A stretch of 64,000 nt of DNA, from positions 124,001 through 188,000 of the forward strand of contig JASJFT010000074.1 of assembly GCA_030770425.1 (NCBI GenBank). The letters are read 5' to 3'. Position 1 is the stretch's first letter; every line of letters starts with the position of its first letter. Shown here piece by piece: positions 22,060 to 33,974 of the stretch. A program made the translations under genes and the position numbers. The notes beneath the pieces were generated by a model. The model saw nothing but the letters and a program-made list of their open reading frames with translations. It was not told the origin of the DNA and did no database searches. Source of the DNA: Darksidea phi (Eukaryota > Ascomycota > Dothideomycetes > Pleosporales > Lentitheciaceae).

Positions 22060-24133
22060 TCAAACAATCTTGAATTCCACTACAGGAACATCCCTGAACC
22101 ACACTCCATTCTTTACCACTGCAATTCCAGCTCGACGAAACTCGTTTGATCCCAGTCCGGTGGGGAGAAGCAACATTGCATGCAGCATATCGCTCTTGGA
22201 CCCAAAGCTTGTCACAATCCGAAGAACGGGAAGGCACCAGATCTCACTTAGTTCAGGCATCGGCTCGTCGAATTCCAGAGTAGCGACCAGAGTCTGAGAA
22301 CGAGCTGCTCTCGGAATCTGATGATCCCTACCTGGAGGCATGAATGCCTGCATCTGTTTCAACGACCCCTTTGCTTTAATGAACCCGTTTGTGATTTCCC
22401 CGAACGGATTCGGGCCGACCGAGACGCAGACAACATCTAGAATCTCAAATGCAGGCTCCACACCAATGTCGACACTCCAGTTATTGTGCCACTTGATATT
22501 TCCAGCCTTCATAGAAGCCCATGACCAGGACGGAGCAACGTACTCCTCGGGCGGGTGAACTCTCTGCTTTATAGGGTTCTCTCTGGTATCCAAATACCAC
22601 ACGAGTTCATGATGTAGGCCATTTTTCCAGAGTCCTGCAACGTACGTGTCCTTGAACTTCTTCTGAACGGCAAGTGCAAGGCCAGAGAGCGCGGGGAACT
22701 TGTCGCCTGGGTACGTCAGCTGGCGCTGATAGTAGGCGAAAACAAAGGATGGCCATCCTTCTCGCATCAAGATTTCGGTAGGAGCGGGTATTCCCCTTTC
22801 TGTGGTCACCGGCTTGGAGCCAAGATCGAACAGTAAATTCTGTAATCGGGCAACTCTTCCTTCCCGCGGCGTACCCGTCACGCGCGCCTCTGACGCTATG
22901 AGCGATATACATGACTAGTGTATTCCATTTTCATGATATCTGAGCATCCTCGGAGAAAGCTGTTCTTCCTGGTAGCACCACGCACGGGCATCCAAAGGGT
23001 TTTTCTTCGAGACGTCTTTCGAGGCATATAACTCCATCACTGGAAGCCACAAGAGCGGATTATCATAGTTATCTTCGGGGAAGTTGAATGTAAGGCGGAC
23101 AGGTCGGACCCCAGCTGCTAAGCGATCTGAGAAACACCCTGCGTTCCCATCCGTTCCTTTTGCGGCGGCGATCGTGAGCGTCGCTTGACGGTAGATGTCA
23201 CACATGAGAGCTGCTTGTTCTTGCCAGTCTAATTTGTCGTCTTGAATTATGCACAACGAATCGATCCACAGGTAATGAATTCCGAGTACCCTCGCGATGA
23301 AGATGGCACCCTGGAAGGTCTTTGTTAAAGTGAGAAGAGTATCGACTTCCTGCGTTCCTCGATATTTGCCGTTGTCGTTTTCGGGATCGGGGTGCTTCCC
23401 CAACAGTAGCTCAAAGCAATATACGGTGCTTCGTGGCCATCGCCATTGACAAGACGGCACTCTTGGGGATCCTCGGGATCGAGATATAGTACTCTTTTCG
23501 GCAGCGATGCTTGCGAAGCCCTGTACTTTGCACATTTGGGATGGGAATTTGTGCACTGATGTATCCACGTCTTTGCTAGTCGAAAACAGGAGGGCGAATA
23601 TGTAGAGTTGACGAAATCGAACCTATTCTGGTGCATTGCAGTCCTTAGGCGGGCTGAGCGCTGTCTAGTCAGAATCCAACCCGTTCTAAAGCCCAATGAT
23701 CTCCTCACCATCAAACTCGTGCAACGGAACCTTCACATGCTCCTTGCCACAGTGTACCTGAACGTATCCCCAAGCATCCTTGGGCAAGAAATCCATGCGT
23801 GGATCGTGTGCTGTTCTTTTGCCTTGGGCCCATTCGAATGGATCTGGCCTAGTATCCTTCTGGTGAATAGCTAAGAAAACACGCTTTTCGTCCTGAGCTT
23901 TTTTTTTTGTGGAAGGCTCTCACGAGCAATTTACAAAATTCACATCCACTATCAGCCGATCGTATCAATAAGCTGAAGGTAAGCTGATGAAGCATGTATC
24001 TCTCAAGATGCTCTCGACCATCTTCCTCGTCATCCTCTTTAAAACGCCGCTCTCTTCGTAAGGTGCGTCTGGCACTTTCCGGAAGAGCCCACCATGAGAA
24101 GGCTGTGAGATCTTGACAGATGTTGCAGAGCAT
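22060..24133 (-). pseudogene. HET-domain gene, multiply disrupted
   Basis: The family pattern is clear when frames are followed. An N-terminal zinc-ribbon-like start at the ATG at 24133 (MLCNICQDL) is followed by a Cys-rich segment, then HET motifs APYIALSYCWG, HYLWIDSLCIIQDD and ARAWCYQEEQLSPRML, and a C-terminal half ending at 22060. The frame is broken at several points. It changes at an A10 run (about 23900-23909 on the plus strand, T10). It changes again around 23640-23720, and again near 23327 just after NIEERRKS. An in-frame TAG at 22917-22915 replaces what is normally a Trp position. The TGG-to-TAG change is C-to-T in a CpA context on the plus strand, as RIP produces. Sequencing error could explain the homopolymer shift but not all lesions. 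Confidence 0.85.
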
Positions 24134-26170
24134 GTTTTATATTGAGATTCGAGATGGTCGGAAGACAAAACGTCGGTGTCTGGATGCTCGAAGTTCTGCC
24201 TGGGATTCTCGAGTTTCTGCTCACATCAGTTTGGCTGATTTTTAGCCTTTTGAGATAGCGTAAAATTGTTAGCTAGCTATTGCATGTTAAAATACAAAGA
24301 AGTCGCTTCTTGTTGTGGAGTAATAAGTGTATATTTGTCTTCTCGTCGTCTCGAGGCGCGGGCCCGTTGTTCTGCCAAGACCCGCCTTCGCAAACTCAGT
24401 CCGAATCTTCTGGCTTGTGAAATTCTTGACAGTCAAACCATGGGTGAATTCCCAACTACAACGTGTAGCTATAAAAGTTACACATGTCAGCATGTTTTAC
24501 ATGCAGCCGTGGAACTTCCGAGCGTTACTACTTGCGGCATAGCGTAGGCACGGGCCCTCACGGGATAATATTCAGAGAAACGAAAACGGCTGCATTGACA
24601 TGCAGTACATCTTTGACCAGCGTGACGTTCAATGCGTCAATCTAAATTCGCGAACCGAGCAAACGAAACACACGATAGCGGCACTCCCAATCCCGACGCC
24701 CAGCCTCGCAACCGAACGTTCGTGCGTGCTTGGACCTACGCTTGAGCCGAGAGTAATTAAACAACTCGGGTGGCGCGGTGCATTTTTCGAAACATCGCTT
24801 GCAGGATGCTGTGCGGTTAGGACTCCAGGGATGCATGGAGTGCCTTGGTCGTGAGAGAGGAGAGAAGACAAACACGATGATGTGAGGCGGCAATGGTTGG
24901 AGGTTGGAGGTTGGAGGTTGGAGGTCAGTCAGGCATGAAGCGCTTGGGTTAAAGTTAAAGGGGGGCCTGCCGAAAATGCTCTGATGCTCAAATGGATTTT
25001 AGGCTAGACGAGTGGATGGGACCAAATTTTAACGTTTTCGATACCTATCTTTTCGCGGAAAGGGCGTGGAGCCTAATGGTTAGGGGTGTGACTGTTTTTC
25101 TTCGTCCGGCCCATGGGTGGGTCGCACGAAACTTGGCCGTTGGGAGAGAAAAGAAATTGCGAATCTTGGAGAGAAAGCTGCTGGCAAGCATCGCTCGGGG
25201 CTTACGAAGTGCCGAGCCGGGGGATTTCAACGACGACGCCCTGTCAGCACGGAGGGTGGAAAAAAGGACGATTGGCCGCCAGGACGACCATGGGCGGTTC
25301 GAGGGGGCCTGAAGGAGACAAAAGCGTTTGAACTGCGTTTGAACTCGTCCATGCAAGGCGGTTTCGTGTGTCTGGGGGGCTGGGCTGGGGCTTGGAGCTC
25401 ACTGCGCGACATGAAGGCCGTGGGCGCCACGGGTTTTACGGGGTGAGGCTGAAGCAGTACGACGACGAAGTTCGCATTTCGCGCCCGGATACGGCTATGG
25501 CTATGGCTATGCGCTGGCACAGTCTCGGCATCTTTGCTGAGGTCCGTCCGATGCGAGATGGGACTACTGAGGTCGGTCATCGGGCAGAGAGGCATGCCGG
25601 GAGATCCGCGCCGTAATGGGTGCAAGTCTCTGATAGGTGATCTGCTTGTGCTGGGCTGCTTGTGCTGGGCTTCTGCTTTCGGACTGCGAAGCGACCAGCA
25701 CGCGAGCATGATTCTTCTCCATGAGGCCTCCTTCATGCGCCACGACCCGCAGACGCGCTCTACCGCCAGCACAGTAGCGGCGGTCGGATACAACTCTTGG
25801 ATACACGATACACTCTTCGTCCTGCCGTGCAATTCCAACCATCTCGCCGTCGCATTGAATGCCTGCGGTGCGTGCCGTGGCTCCCTGGTCGTGTGGCTAG
25901 CGTAGCCGCTGCGAAGTCTAATTTGTACCACCCCCGGCTGCCGCTGACAAGCACCATCGTGCCCCATAAGATTGATTCCGCCTCCTTCCGCACCACCACT
26001 TCTCCCTCCTCAGGTTGCTGGCTCTCTTCACACAACACCCTCTCCACCCCGTCCGCCCCCGTCGAGAGCCCCAGCAACCGTCCGTTGCTTCCCTCTCTGC
26101 CCACAGCTCGGCACCCCCCATTGTTCTACGCACCCGCGCCGTTCTCCGAGCTCGCTCCCCCAGCCAAGCC
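24134..26170. other. intergenic, no gene seen
   Basis: About 2 kb between the HET pseudogene and AUR1. It contains a G-rich tandem repeat and, towards the right, pyrimidine-rich sequence that fits an AUR1 promoter/leader. A 246-codon minus-strand frame (25227-25967) has no recognisable features and lacks a clear start context. Confidence 0.55.
24895..24925. repeat. (ggttgga)4 tandem repeat
   Basis: Four perfect 7-bp units plus ggt. The regular GG spacing could form a two-tetrad G-quadruplex. Confidence 0.9.
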
Positions 26171-27546
26171 ATGACGAACAAGAGCTACCTCGCCTTCCTC
26201 GACGACTCGGCCCAGAAGATGGCGCGAACAAAAGTGCCCGGCCTCTCTGCCCTGCCCGGCCTCATCCCGCACCGCGTGCGCAGGAAATGGAGGGCTACGC
26301 GCTCGCGCATCCGCAGTCGCCAGTCTCCCACGTCATCCATCGCCTCGCTTCAAACGTCCTTCTCGCCCGCCGACACGCTGCGCTCGCTGCGAACACACCC
26401 GTGGTCCATATACGACGGCCAGTATCTGATTCTGGCCATTGTGCTCACCTTCTCCCTGTCCGTCAGCGAGTCGCCGGGCCCGTTTGCGAAGACGTTTCTG
26501 GCTTCGCTGCTCATGGGCGGCCTCGTGCTCCCCATAACCCGCCAATTCCTCCTCCCATTTCTCCCCGCACTTACGTGGTTACTCCTATTCTCTAGCTGCA
26601 AGTATATTTCCGCCGACTATAGACCGGCCATCTGGGTCCGCGTTCTCCCCACGCTCGAAAACATACTCTACGGCACCAATCTAAGCAACATCCTCTCCGC
26701 CCACAAACACCCCGTTTTGGACGTCCTGGCTTGGATACCGTATGGCGTGGTGCACTATGTCTCGCCCTTTGTCGTGAGCGGATGCATGTTCATCTGGGGC
26801 CCGCCCGGCACCCTCCCGACCTGGGCACGCGCATTCGGATACATGAATGTGACTGCCGTCATCATCCAGATCGTCTTCCCCTGCTCCCCGCCATGGTACG
26901 AGAACACGTACGGATTGGCCCCGGCCAACTACTCGATAAAGGGCGATGCTGCGGGACTGAAGGCCATCGATAAGCTTCTGGGCTATGATCTCTACACCTC
27001 CACCTTCCTTGCTTCGCCCATGGTCTTCGGTGCTTTTCCCTCACTGCACTCTGGCTGGGCAACCCTCGAGGCGCTGTTCATGGGTCATGTCTTCCCAAAG
27101 CTGTTCCCCGTGTACGTTTTCTACACCATGTGGCTGTGGTGGTCCACCATGTACTTTTCCCACCACTACGCCGTCGATCTTGTTGCGGGAAGTTTGCGTA
27201 AGTTTATCACAGCCACGTAATTTTCTCGCTTGCTGACCATCTAGTCGCCGGTATTGCCTACTTCTGGGCCCGCGCCAAATTCCTGCCTCGCATGCAGCCT
27301 GACAAGGAGTTCCGCTGGGACTACGATTACGTCGAGCTGGGAGACCCACAAGACACCGGCTACAGCATGCTCGATATCTACGAAGAGTTTACGCCCCAGT
27401 CTGATTCTGACGACTGGGCGAGTGCCTCTTCCTCCTCCTACTCCACCGGCGGCAGGAGTCCCGCTGGGGCTCGTTCACCCGTGGACGACGCTCAAAGCTT
27501 GTGGGACGGCGATACAGTTGGATCCGATACCGAACCCCTCCGGTAG
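26171..27546 (+). CDS. AUR1: inositol phosphorylceramide synthase catalytic subunit
   Basis: Two exons, 26171-27197 and 27245-27546, with a 47-bp intron splitting a Leu codon; the product is 442 aa. The frame is open upstream without an ATG, so the ATG at 26171 (MTNKSYLAFLDD) is taken as start. AUR1 transfers phosphoinositol from phosphatidylinositol to ceramide in the Golgi, an essential fungal step absent from animals and the target of aureobasidin A. Several membrane spans are visible. The PAP2-type catalytic motifs are intact: FGAFPSLHSGWAT and FSHHYAVDLVAG, with the two catalytic His and Asp. GLAPANYSIKGDAAGL between them is also characteristic. The acidic, Ser-rich cytosolic tail (about 90 residues) is variable in the family. 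Confidence 0.96.
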
Positions 27547-28349
27547 TCCACCGCTACTCCGCATCACCTACTCACCCCTAAGACCGACTGTTATCACCAT
27601 ACGGTGACGGCCTTTCACGATTTATGCATACATCGGAGTTTCTTTCGGGAGCATTTCCAGCGCAGCAACATCCCATTGATTTTGAACTGCACACTCTGCA
27701 TAGAGAGAGAGCATTGCAAGACGGCGCAGCTCCGGCATTTCTTGGATCCGCATGGACGGACACTGTTTTGTCCATTGTGGGTCACTTTTATTTTTTGCAC
27801 TTTGCTATTCGGAATGATACCCCATCGGTCGCTTCCGGTATTCTTAAAAGTACCGTGTTTGTACTTGTACGTTCGCTAGGACCCCCAGCTGCGCTTTCTG
27901 TCTTCGAGCGGCTGGGTGGTCTATATTAGAGGGCTTGGAGCATGTCATGATGAGCGGGTGGGCGACCGGCATGGATATGAAGGTTGCCAAAGGGACTGGT
28001 AGACCCATGTAGATAATCATTATTATTAATGCTTAATGAAGGTGTGGAAGAGGAAAGTGGACTCTTTGCGTGCGTCGTGCTATTAGCTGGTCTCAACCTC
28101 GAAGTCCCGTGGGAGAAACAGCTGCCCTTATCGAGGATGGATCGGGTCAGGCAAGGATGATGCTGAAAACAACCAAGCTTTTCGCGTCAAACCCATCAGC
28201 GGCTACACGCGCATCCCGCTCGGTTCTGTTGGCTGGCTTTTCTGACTAAGCCGGCCTGTTGTTGTTGGGAGTAGGAGTTGATATTGGCGTTGGCATTGTA
28301 GGGGGGGCGCTTGAGCTTGCTGTAGGGGGTGCCGATTTGTTGTTCTTCC

Positions 28350-28424
28350 TTCTTTCCTTCTTTACTTCTTTCCTTCTTTACTTCTTTCCTTCTTTACTTC
28401 TTTCCTTCTTTACTTCTTTCCTTC
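28350..28424. repeat. 16-bp minisatellite, 4.7 copies
   Basis: A perfect head-to-tail array of ttctttccttctttac: four full units and an 11-bp partial unit. It is a strict polypyrimidine tract on this strand apart from the single A in each unit. Confidence 0.95.
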
Positions 28425-28523
28425 ATATTCTAAGAAGATTGAGGATTTGTATAATTTAATGTGCTTGTATGTGTTTGTATGGAATAGGTTGTGATGGGTT
28501 GAATCCCTATACCTATATCGATC

Positions 28524-28540
28524 AGGTAGGTAGGTAGGTA
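28524..28540. repeat. (aggt)4 microsatellite
   Basis: Four aggt units followed by an A; visible directly. Confidence 0.9.
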
Positions 28541-28656
28541 AATATTATTTTTGGTAAATTCGTTAATCAAGCTCATAATCCATTCATTCATTATTTACCG
28601 GCTCCCAGCCTAGTCTACACCACTCCCACTCCCACTCGGATAGTAATAGTAATAGT

Positions 28657-28686
28657 GAGAATGAGAATGAGAATGAGAATGAGAAT
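28657..28686. repeat. (gagaat)5 microsatellite
   Basis: Five perfect 6-bp units, preceded by short tagtaa and cactcc repeats. Confidence 0.95.
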
Positions 28687-28759
28687 AACCTGTGCCCAAG
28701 TAGCTACATGGGAAATTCCAAGTCGTCCTGCTTTCCGCTTTCTGCTATGTGATATATAT

Positions 28760-29016
28760 ATTTGGTTTGGTTTGTATTTGCATAGCGGGAGTCTGTTTGT
28801 CAGGTGCGCACGAAGCACAGTAGGAGTTTGTACACAGTAGTACAGGTGCTATACCTATAGCCTTATACACGATAATGGAGTTGTAGAGCTGTAGAGCTGT
28901 ACACAGTACGACACAAGGTGATGTTTCGAACATCGGATATTGAGGCGACGAGCGAGCGAGTAATGACGTGTGCTGCCGAACCGCAGAGCCTACTTGGGGG
29001 ATTGAGCCCGCTGGGG
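28760..29016 (-). mobile_element. SINE-like element, copy B, with target-site duplication
   Basis: This ~257-bp insertion is flanked by direct repeats of 15 bp with one mismatch: ctatgtgatatatat at 28745-28759 and ctatgggatatatat at 29017-29031. Read on the minus strand it starts with a tRNA-like head containing ggttcggcagc, close to Pol III box B, and ends in an A-rich tail (caaatacaaaccaaaccaa). Its body matches copy A at 21473-21672 in opposite orientation. The combination of flanking duplication, A-rich 3' end, internal promoter-like motif and no coding capacity fits a tRNA-derived SINE. Family assignment needs genome-wide copies. Confidence 0.65.
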
Positions 29017-29400
29017 CTATGGGATATATATTACGTAGAAAGAGGACGATCTAACGTGTTCGTCCACGTGGGGTAGGGAGAGTATGTAATTAGTTTTGAG
29101 TAGCTGACCTTTTCTGAGAGAGACTGCAGTCAAAGTGGGGTTTAGGTTGGGACGATGGTAGTTGCGTGGCACAAGGTAGATATGTTGGTAGATATATATG
29201 TAGGCGAAAGTATAAGTATGTGCAATAGATAGCCAGCCAGCCATCCATTCATCCCCCTGTACCCCTCCCGAACCTCTCAAGGATTTAGATACAGGAACAC
29301 CATATATACCACGCATGCCACATGCGAAACCCTTTTAAGCTTTATTCATAGCTTCTCTTCCCTTTTAGGCCGTCGTTTTGCTGGGCTTTATATACAGGAC

Positions 29401-32360
29401 TCAGCGGTGGTAGTATTCCCACTCCCACCCTGCGTCCGAATCCCGGCTTTCGACGTCGGACCAGCCGTCTTCTTGGACGGGCTCCTCTATCTTTGAGGCA
29501 TTTGCTTCTTCCGTGGGGTCCGTCTCTGGCTCTTGCTGATCAGCCTCTTCAACAGCTACCTCCTCCGTGTCTTGAGTATCTTCTCCCTCAGTGGACACCT
29601 CTTCCTCTTGAACAGACTCCTTCTCTCCGGGAGCCAAGCCTTCTTCTCCTCCCTGTTTAGCACCTGCTCCCTCGGTGGGCACCGCTGTCTCTCTAGCATC
29701 TGCCTCTTGTACACTCACAACACTCGCCTCCGTCACATCCGCACCTGCCGGCATAGCCGCCGCCAACGCCGCTGTATACGCCAGATACCACGTGCGACTC
29801 GCTCCTCCATCTAACAGCCCCGTATCGAAGTTGGGAGCCGCAAAGAACTCGAACGCTTTCTGTGGCGCAATCAACGCGAGATTGGAGTACAGTATACCCC
29901 TCCAACCACCCGTCACCCGACCGGCACGGTCTTCGCTAAAATACGTATCCCACTCCTCCTGCACGAATTTCTTCGGGCGTGTGTAGGGAGAGGACGGGTT
30001 GATGGGGATCATGTGGATGCCTTGGACGTGCTCGGGGTTGTCGCCGAAATACGTGACATGGTCGATCTTGTTCTCGAAAAGAATACCCGTGACCTTGTTG
30101 GGGATGAAGCGTTCTGGCTGGACCTTGTTGTCTGCCGCGAGGAGAAAATAGTTGCGTAAGCTGCGTGCTTGTACAGCGAGTTGAAGATTGGCGCGGGCCT
30201 CCATGTTTGCATCTCCACTGGTCCTGCCCCACATCTTCAGAGCGTACGTGGCAAAGGTGTCTTCCGAGGTAGACTCTTGATCTTTGCCGTCGCCGGAGGC
30301 AAAGAGGCCTTTGGCCCAGGAGTGACCGTGGAACCAGTCAAAGGACCGTTGAAAAGGGAAGAAAGGGTCGGCGGTGCCGGGATTGGCGAAATCGCGGACG
30401 AGCATGTTGACCCACGCTTTATTCGAACCTTGCTCGAGCCATGCCGGATCGAGGAGGCCGATGATGGCAGCCGTGTAGACGAAGTATCCGTAGTGGAAGT
30501 GGTGATCGTTGTACAATGTATTTCCGAAATCAAGGCCTGGGTCGCCGTTTTGGTAGGTCCCCGAGGAAACAACGCCTTTCCAGACAGTGTCGTACACCAG
30601 GGGCAGTGGCTGTGTGTTCTCGACGAAGACGTTGAAAGCATTCTTCAGTTTGACAAGACCAGCTGCTGCGAGCTCGGTATTGTTGGCGATGGTCTGCATA
30701 GTGTAGATGATGCCTGCAAACTTGGCAAGGCCTTTACCGCTATAGTACATACTGTCGAGACGGGTCTGCTTGTCGATGTCCTGCGCGAGCTCTTCAGTAC
30801 CGGAGCTATGAACGAGAGCAAGGGCAGCGTCGCTGATGGTCGTGGAGCTACCGCCGCCGTCCGTACTGTCACTGTTGGGGATCCAGGGCGCAAAGCCGAT
30901 GCTCTCTGGGAGATTTGGTTCGAGCATAGTCATCCTATCGGCGACAATGGCGTGCGCGTATCCCTTTGTAGTCGTGACGAGTTGAATATCCGTCAGCGCA
31001 CTAGCCGTCTGCGGGTCCAAGGATTCAACATGATGCGGGAGGGCAAACATAAGCAGCGTTTGGTTCCGTACGCCGTCCTTGCCAAATTCGAGCGTGTAAG
31101 ATCCAATTGCCCCGTTGGCAGTGCCAGAGATGGTGGCATTTACTGCGAATGCGCCGGCCGTGGAATCGTAAACCTGCTCGCCAGTGGCAGCGGCTGGATT
31201 TTTAGCGACCTGGATCATGCCGTCGAAGCGCTCGGGACCTTCAATAAGGGAAGGGTCTACCAGGGTAAAAGGAGGGGCACCAAGCGAGCCGGCCGGCGTG
31301 GCGTACAGAAGCCATTGCGAATTGTCTTCCAGCTGAACCTGATATTTGTAGGTGATGCCGTTGAGTTGCTCCACATATTTCAGCGTCCGGAACAGGACGC
31401 CAGACTTGAGTTGCGGCTTCGCCATTCGGTAAAGGCCAGTTACGAAACCCATGCCTTGGACGAGGGGAAAGGAGATGACGGGACCGGAGTCCGTGGACGG
31501 CGCGAGGTTAGCGATGACAGAGAAGGCAGTCAATTGTTCCGTAGAAAGAACAGTATCGTTTCCGAGCTCCGCAGCAGATAGAACAATGTGCTGAATTCCC
31601 AGAGGGCAAAGAAAATACCGTGGAACAGCATTATTTGGATCCCAGGCAAATTGGTCCCTTTCAACATGGCGAACTGCCATACCGAACGAGCCTCCTATGC
31701 CCTTGGCCCATTGTAGCGCGTATGGATGCGTCCAGACAGATGCGTCCTGATCACCCAGGAACAAGTTGGCATAAAACTTATTCGTCTCAAGGGGAACGTC
31801 CTTGTCGACAATGTTAAGCTTCTTTACCGCATGATCATCGCGACTTGTAATCTGTTGGGGAGGAGCACCTGTGGCCATGGGCACGAAGATGTTGGCGACA
31901 ACATTTTTAAGTGGACTCGTAGGGCCAGGGTCGAGAGTTGAATCGATCGGGTTGAGGGAGGCGGTCGGCTTGGGGATGTCTGAGGTCATGAGAGGATCTT
32001 CGGTAAATCCTTTCGATGGGAGAGCCGTGTTGACACTACCCGTGACAGATGGCTCCACTGATGTAGTCACAGACTGCAAAGTCGTTGGTGCCGAGCTATA
32101 AATGATCTAAAAACAAAGTAAGCAAAGTTCACCTGTAGGGGTTCATGTATCTCCTATCTCGACCAGAAGTGGCGCACCATGCAAGATGACCACGCAATTC
32201 GAGACATGGGTTGCAACTTAGAGGTACATACCGTCACTGGAATGTTTGAAGTGATCGCGATGGCCCGCTGATCAAGACCATCACGTCGGAGATTTTGCGC
32301 CGGTAAGCCATGAACGAGAGTAAGCCTGGCAAAAGCCAGCAAAAAGGCAATCTTTGCCAT
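29401..32360 (-). CDS. secreted GH81 endo-1,3-beta-glucanase with acidic tail
   Basis: Two exons, 32360-32232 and 32106-29401, with a 125-bp intron; the product is 944 aa. Exon 1 supplies the signal peptide (MAKIAFLLAFARLTLVHG) and a possible KR-like processing site (LRRD). The GH81 catalytic module starts near KFYANLFLGDQ and contains the family blocks LYNDHHFHYGYFVYTAA and FDWFHGHSWAKGLF, then SGDGKDQESTSEDT, which holds the proposed catalytic acidic residues. It hydrolyses beta-1,3-glucan, and relatives (Eng1/Engl1) act in cell separation or glucan breakdown. Unusual is a ~120-residue C-terminal extension rich in Glu, Asp, Thr and Gln that ends WEWEYYHR; the family normally stops soon after the catalytic module. 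A Ser/Thr/Pro-rich linker follows the signal peptide. Confidence 0.94.
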
Positions 32361-33974
32361 TGTGATACAGTGGAGGGACAAGAGTCTGCGTACACTCCGC
32401 AAAGCTGTGGAACAAAAGTGTATAGGAACTCTAGCTGGAGTGTCGTAGTATCCAGGAGAGTATGGAGTAAGTTGAAGTAAAAGAGTGACAGCTGCTTCGA
32501 GCAACTAAACAAGAATTGGGCGTTTGTATCAACGAAATGAGTGACTGTGTTTAGAGCTGTCGACAGCGGAATGCGTTCCAAGAATGAAGCGCTGCTTCAA
32601 GGTACAAAAACTCATGGCTACAGTAACTGGGGGACAATATATATAGATGGCGAGATTGAAGTCACCAGCCGGGCGCGGCATCATGTTTCATGTGATGGAT
32701 GCTAGAAGCATTTCTTTCCGGAAGCTCGAATGAGAGATTGAGTTGGTGGTGAAGCCAGTGGAGGCGCGGAAGGACCCTGGTTAACGGCGGTGTTGCCTAA
32801 AGCGGACGCCCATCTGCAGGTACGGTTCTGCATGTCGTACGAAGGGTACCCTGGGCTGCTGGAATGGTGCTACAGAGCGGTCCGGGTCCGGCTCCTATAA
32901 GTCTCAAGGTGCACAGCAATTCCATCGATCGATCCCGTGGACACGCAGATCACTCGGGCGATTACCGAAGTACATCAAGCATCAAGCCATGCACTTCTGG
33001 CTCTGAAATTGCTTGGTTTCCGTGATACGCGGGGCCCTTGCTAAATACACCAAGCGTTAAGACATGTCGTACAGGGAGCCGCAAGGACAGGCCCACGGGT
33101 TCCGCAGACGACTAGAATAACGCCTAGAGAGATAATCTGCCAGAGGCCCAATTGCAAATGCAGCTGCATCGAGAAGCTCCTAGTCCGCTTGGCCCTCGAA
33201 AGATGCGAGTGCCGGGATGTCGAGCGTTTGAAGCGGCACTTGGGTAGGGATGCGGGGAACGGTCTGTCCATGGCGAAGTTGGCTCGCTGGATGCGGAAGG
33301 AGCATCAGCTGTTACACACGGTATATGGATGATGGACTTATAAAGTTTCTGGACTGAGAAACTGGTATGCGGGGGGCCGAGGATTGTTGTCCCTATGAAC
33401 AGAGTGCGGACCCGGAATCTGTTGGTTTGGGCGAGACATCCCTTTTCGCCATGATGCTCACTGCAGAAGCGAGATGGCATAGCAAATACGTAGTGGTGGC
33501 GAAACGTTTGAGAAGAAAGGCATGACTAGCCGGCTTCTGGGCGCGAGAGGTCGAGTCCGATGCTGGGTTGAGAGAAGGTGAGATGAGGTGCCGGCGAATC
33601 CGATGGCGCAGAAGCTTGTCGGTACGGGTACCCTGGTCCACATAGCAATTTTGGATATTCTGGCTAATCACAGCGGCGCACACCTGCTAGACTTGCTATG
33701 AAGGGGTGGGTTCCTACCTTGCAGGCTTCGCAAGCGAATCCTTCGTTTCATCATCTTTACATGTGCGGGAAACAGATCGTACAAGGCGGCAGACGTCTTC
33801 GCATGTTGCGCACGGCGGAGAACTGTAAGCTTCCCGTTTCGTTTCGCTCTGCTATGCCACATCTACTTGCTCAAATCGCATGAGCCTACGACTCCTTAGT
33901 AACCCTCGAGCAGGAAGAGGGGAGGAGCAGGGCGAGCTCCGGGTGAACTGCATCGAGCTCCCCCTAGGATTCGC
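32361..33974. other. intergenic, one doubtful small ORF
   Basis: This 1.6-kb spacer includes the GH81 promoter and the GH15 3' UTR. A minus-strand ATG at 33271 opens a 76-codon frame (stop 33041) with a basic stretch (RFKRSTSRHSHLSRAKRTR) followed by a hydrophobic segment (LGLWQIISLGVILVVCG), as in a small membrane protein. There is no other support. Confidence 0.45.

Larger units (their letters stand above)
27547..29400. other. repeat-rich 3' intergenic region
   Basis: 1.85 kb between the AUR1 and GH81 stop codons. No coding gene is supported; it holds a 16-bp minisatellite, (gagaat)5, a short (aggt)n run and SINE-like copy B. Confidence 0.65.

Noticed and set aside
25227..25967. 246-codon minus-strand frame
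   Set aside because: No domain and no convincing start; composition resembles the surrounding non-coding DNA.
26015..26170. N-terminal extension of AUR1
   Set aside because: The frame is open but contains no ATG; the ATG at 26171 gives the expected start.
27624..27929. 101-codon ORF after AUR1
   Set aside because: It lies in the likely AUR1 3' UTR and has no recognised features.
30169..31581. 470-codon open frame on the plus strand inside the GH81 gene
   Set aside because: It is antisense to a certain GH81 exon, shows no domain, and long shadow frames are expected opposite codon-biased genes.
33041..33683. Overlapping minus-strand ORFs between GH81 and GH15
   Set aside because: One frame has a basic-plus-hydrophobic pattern, but frames do not join by clear splice sites and no family is recognised.
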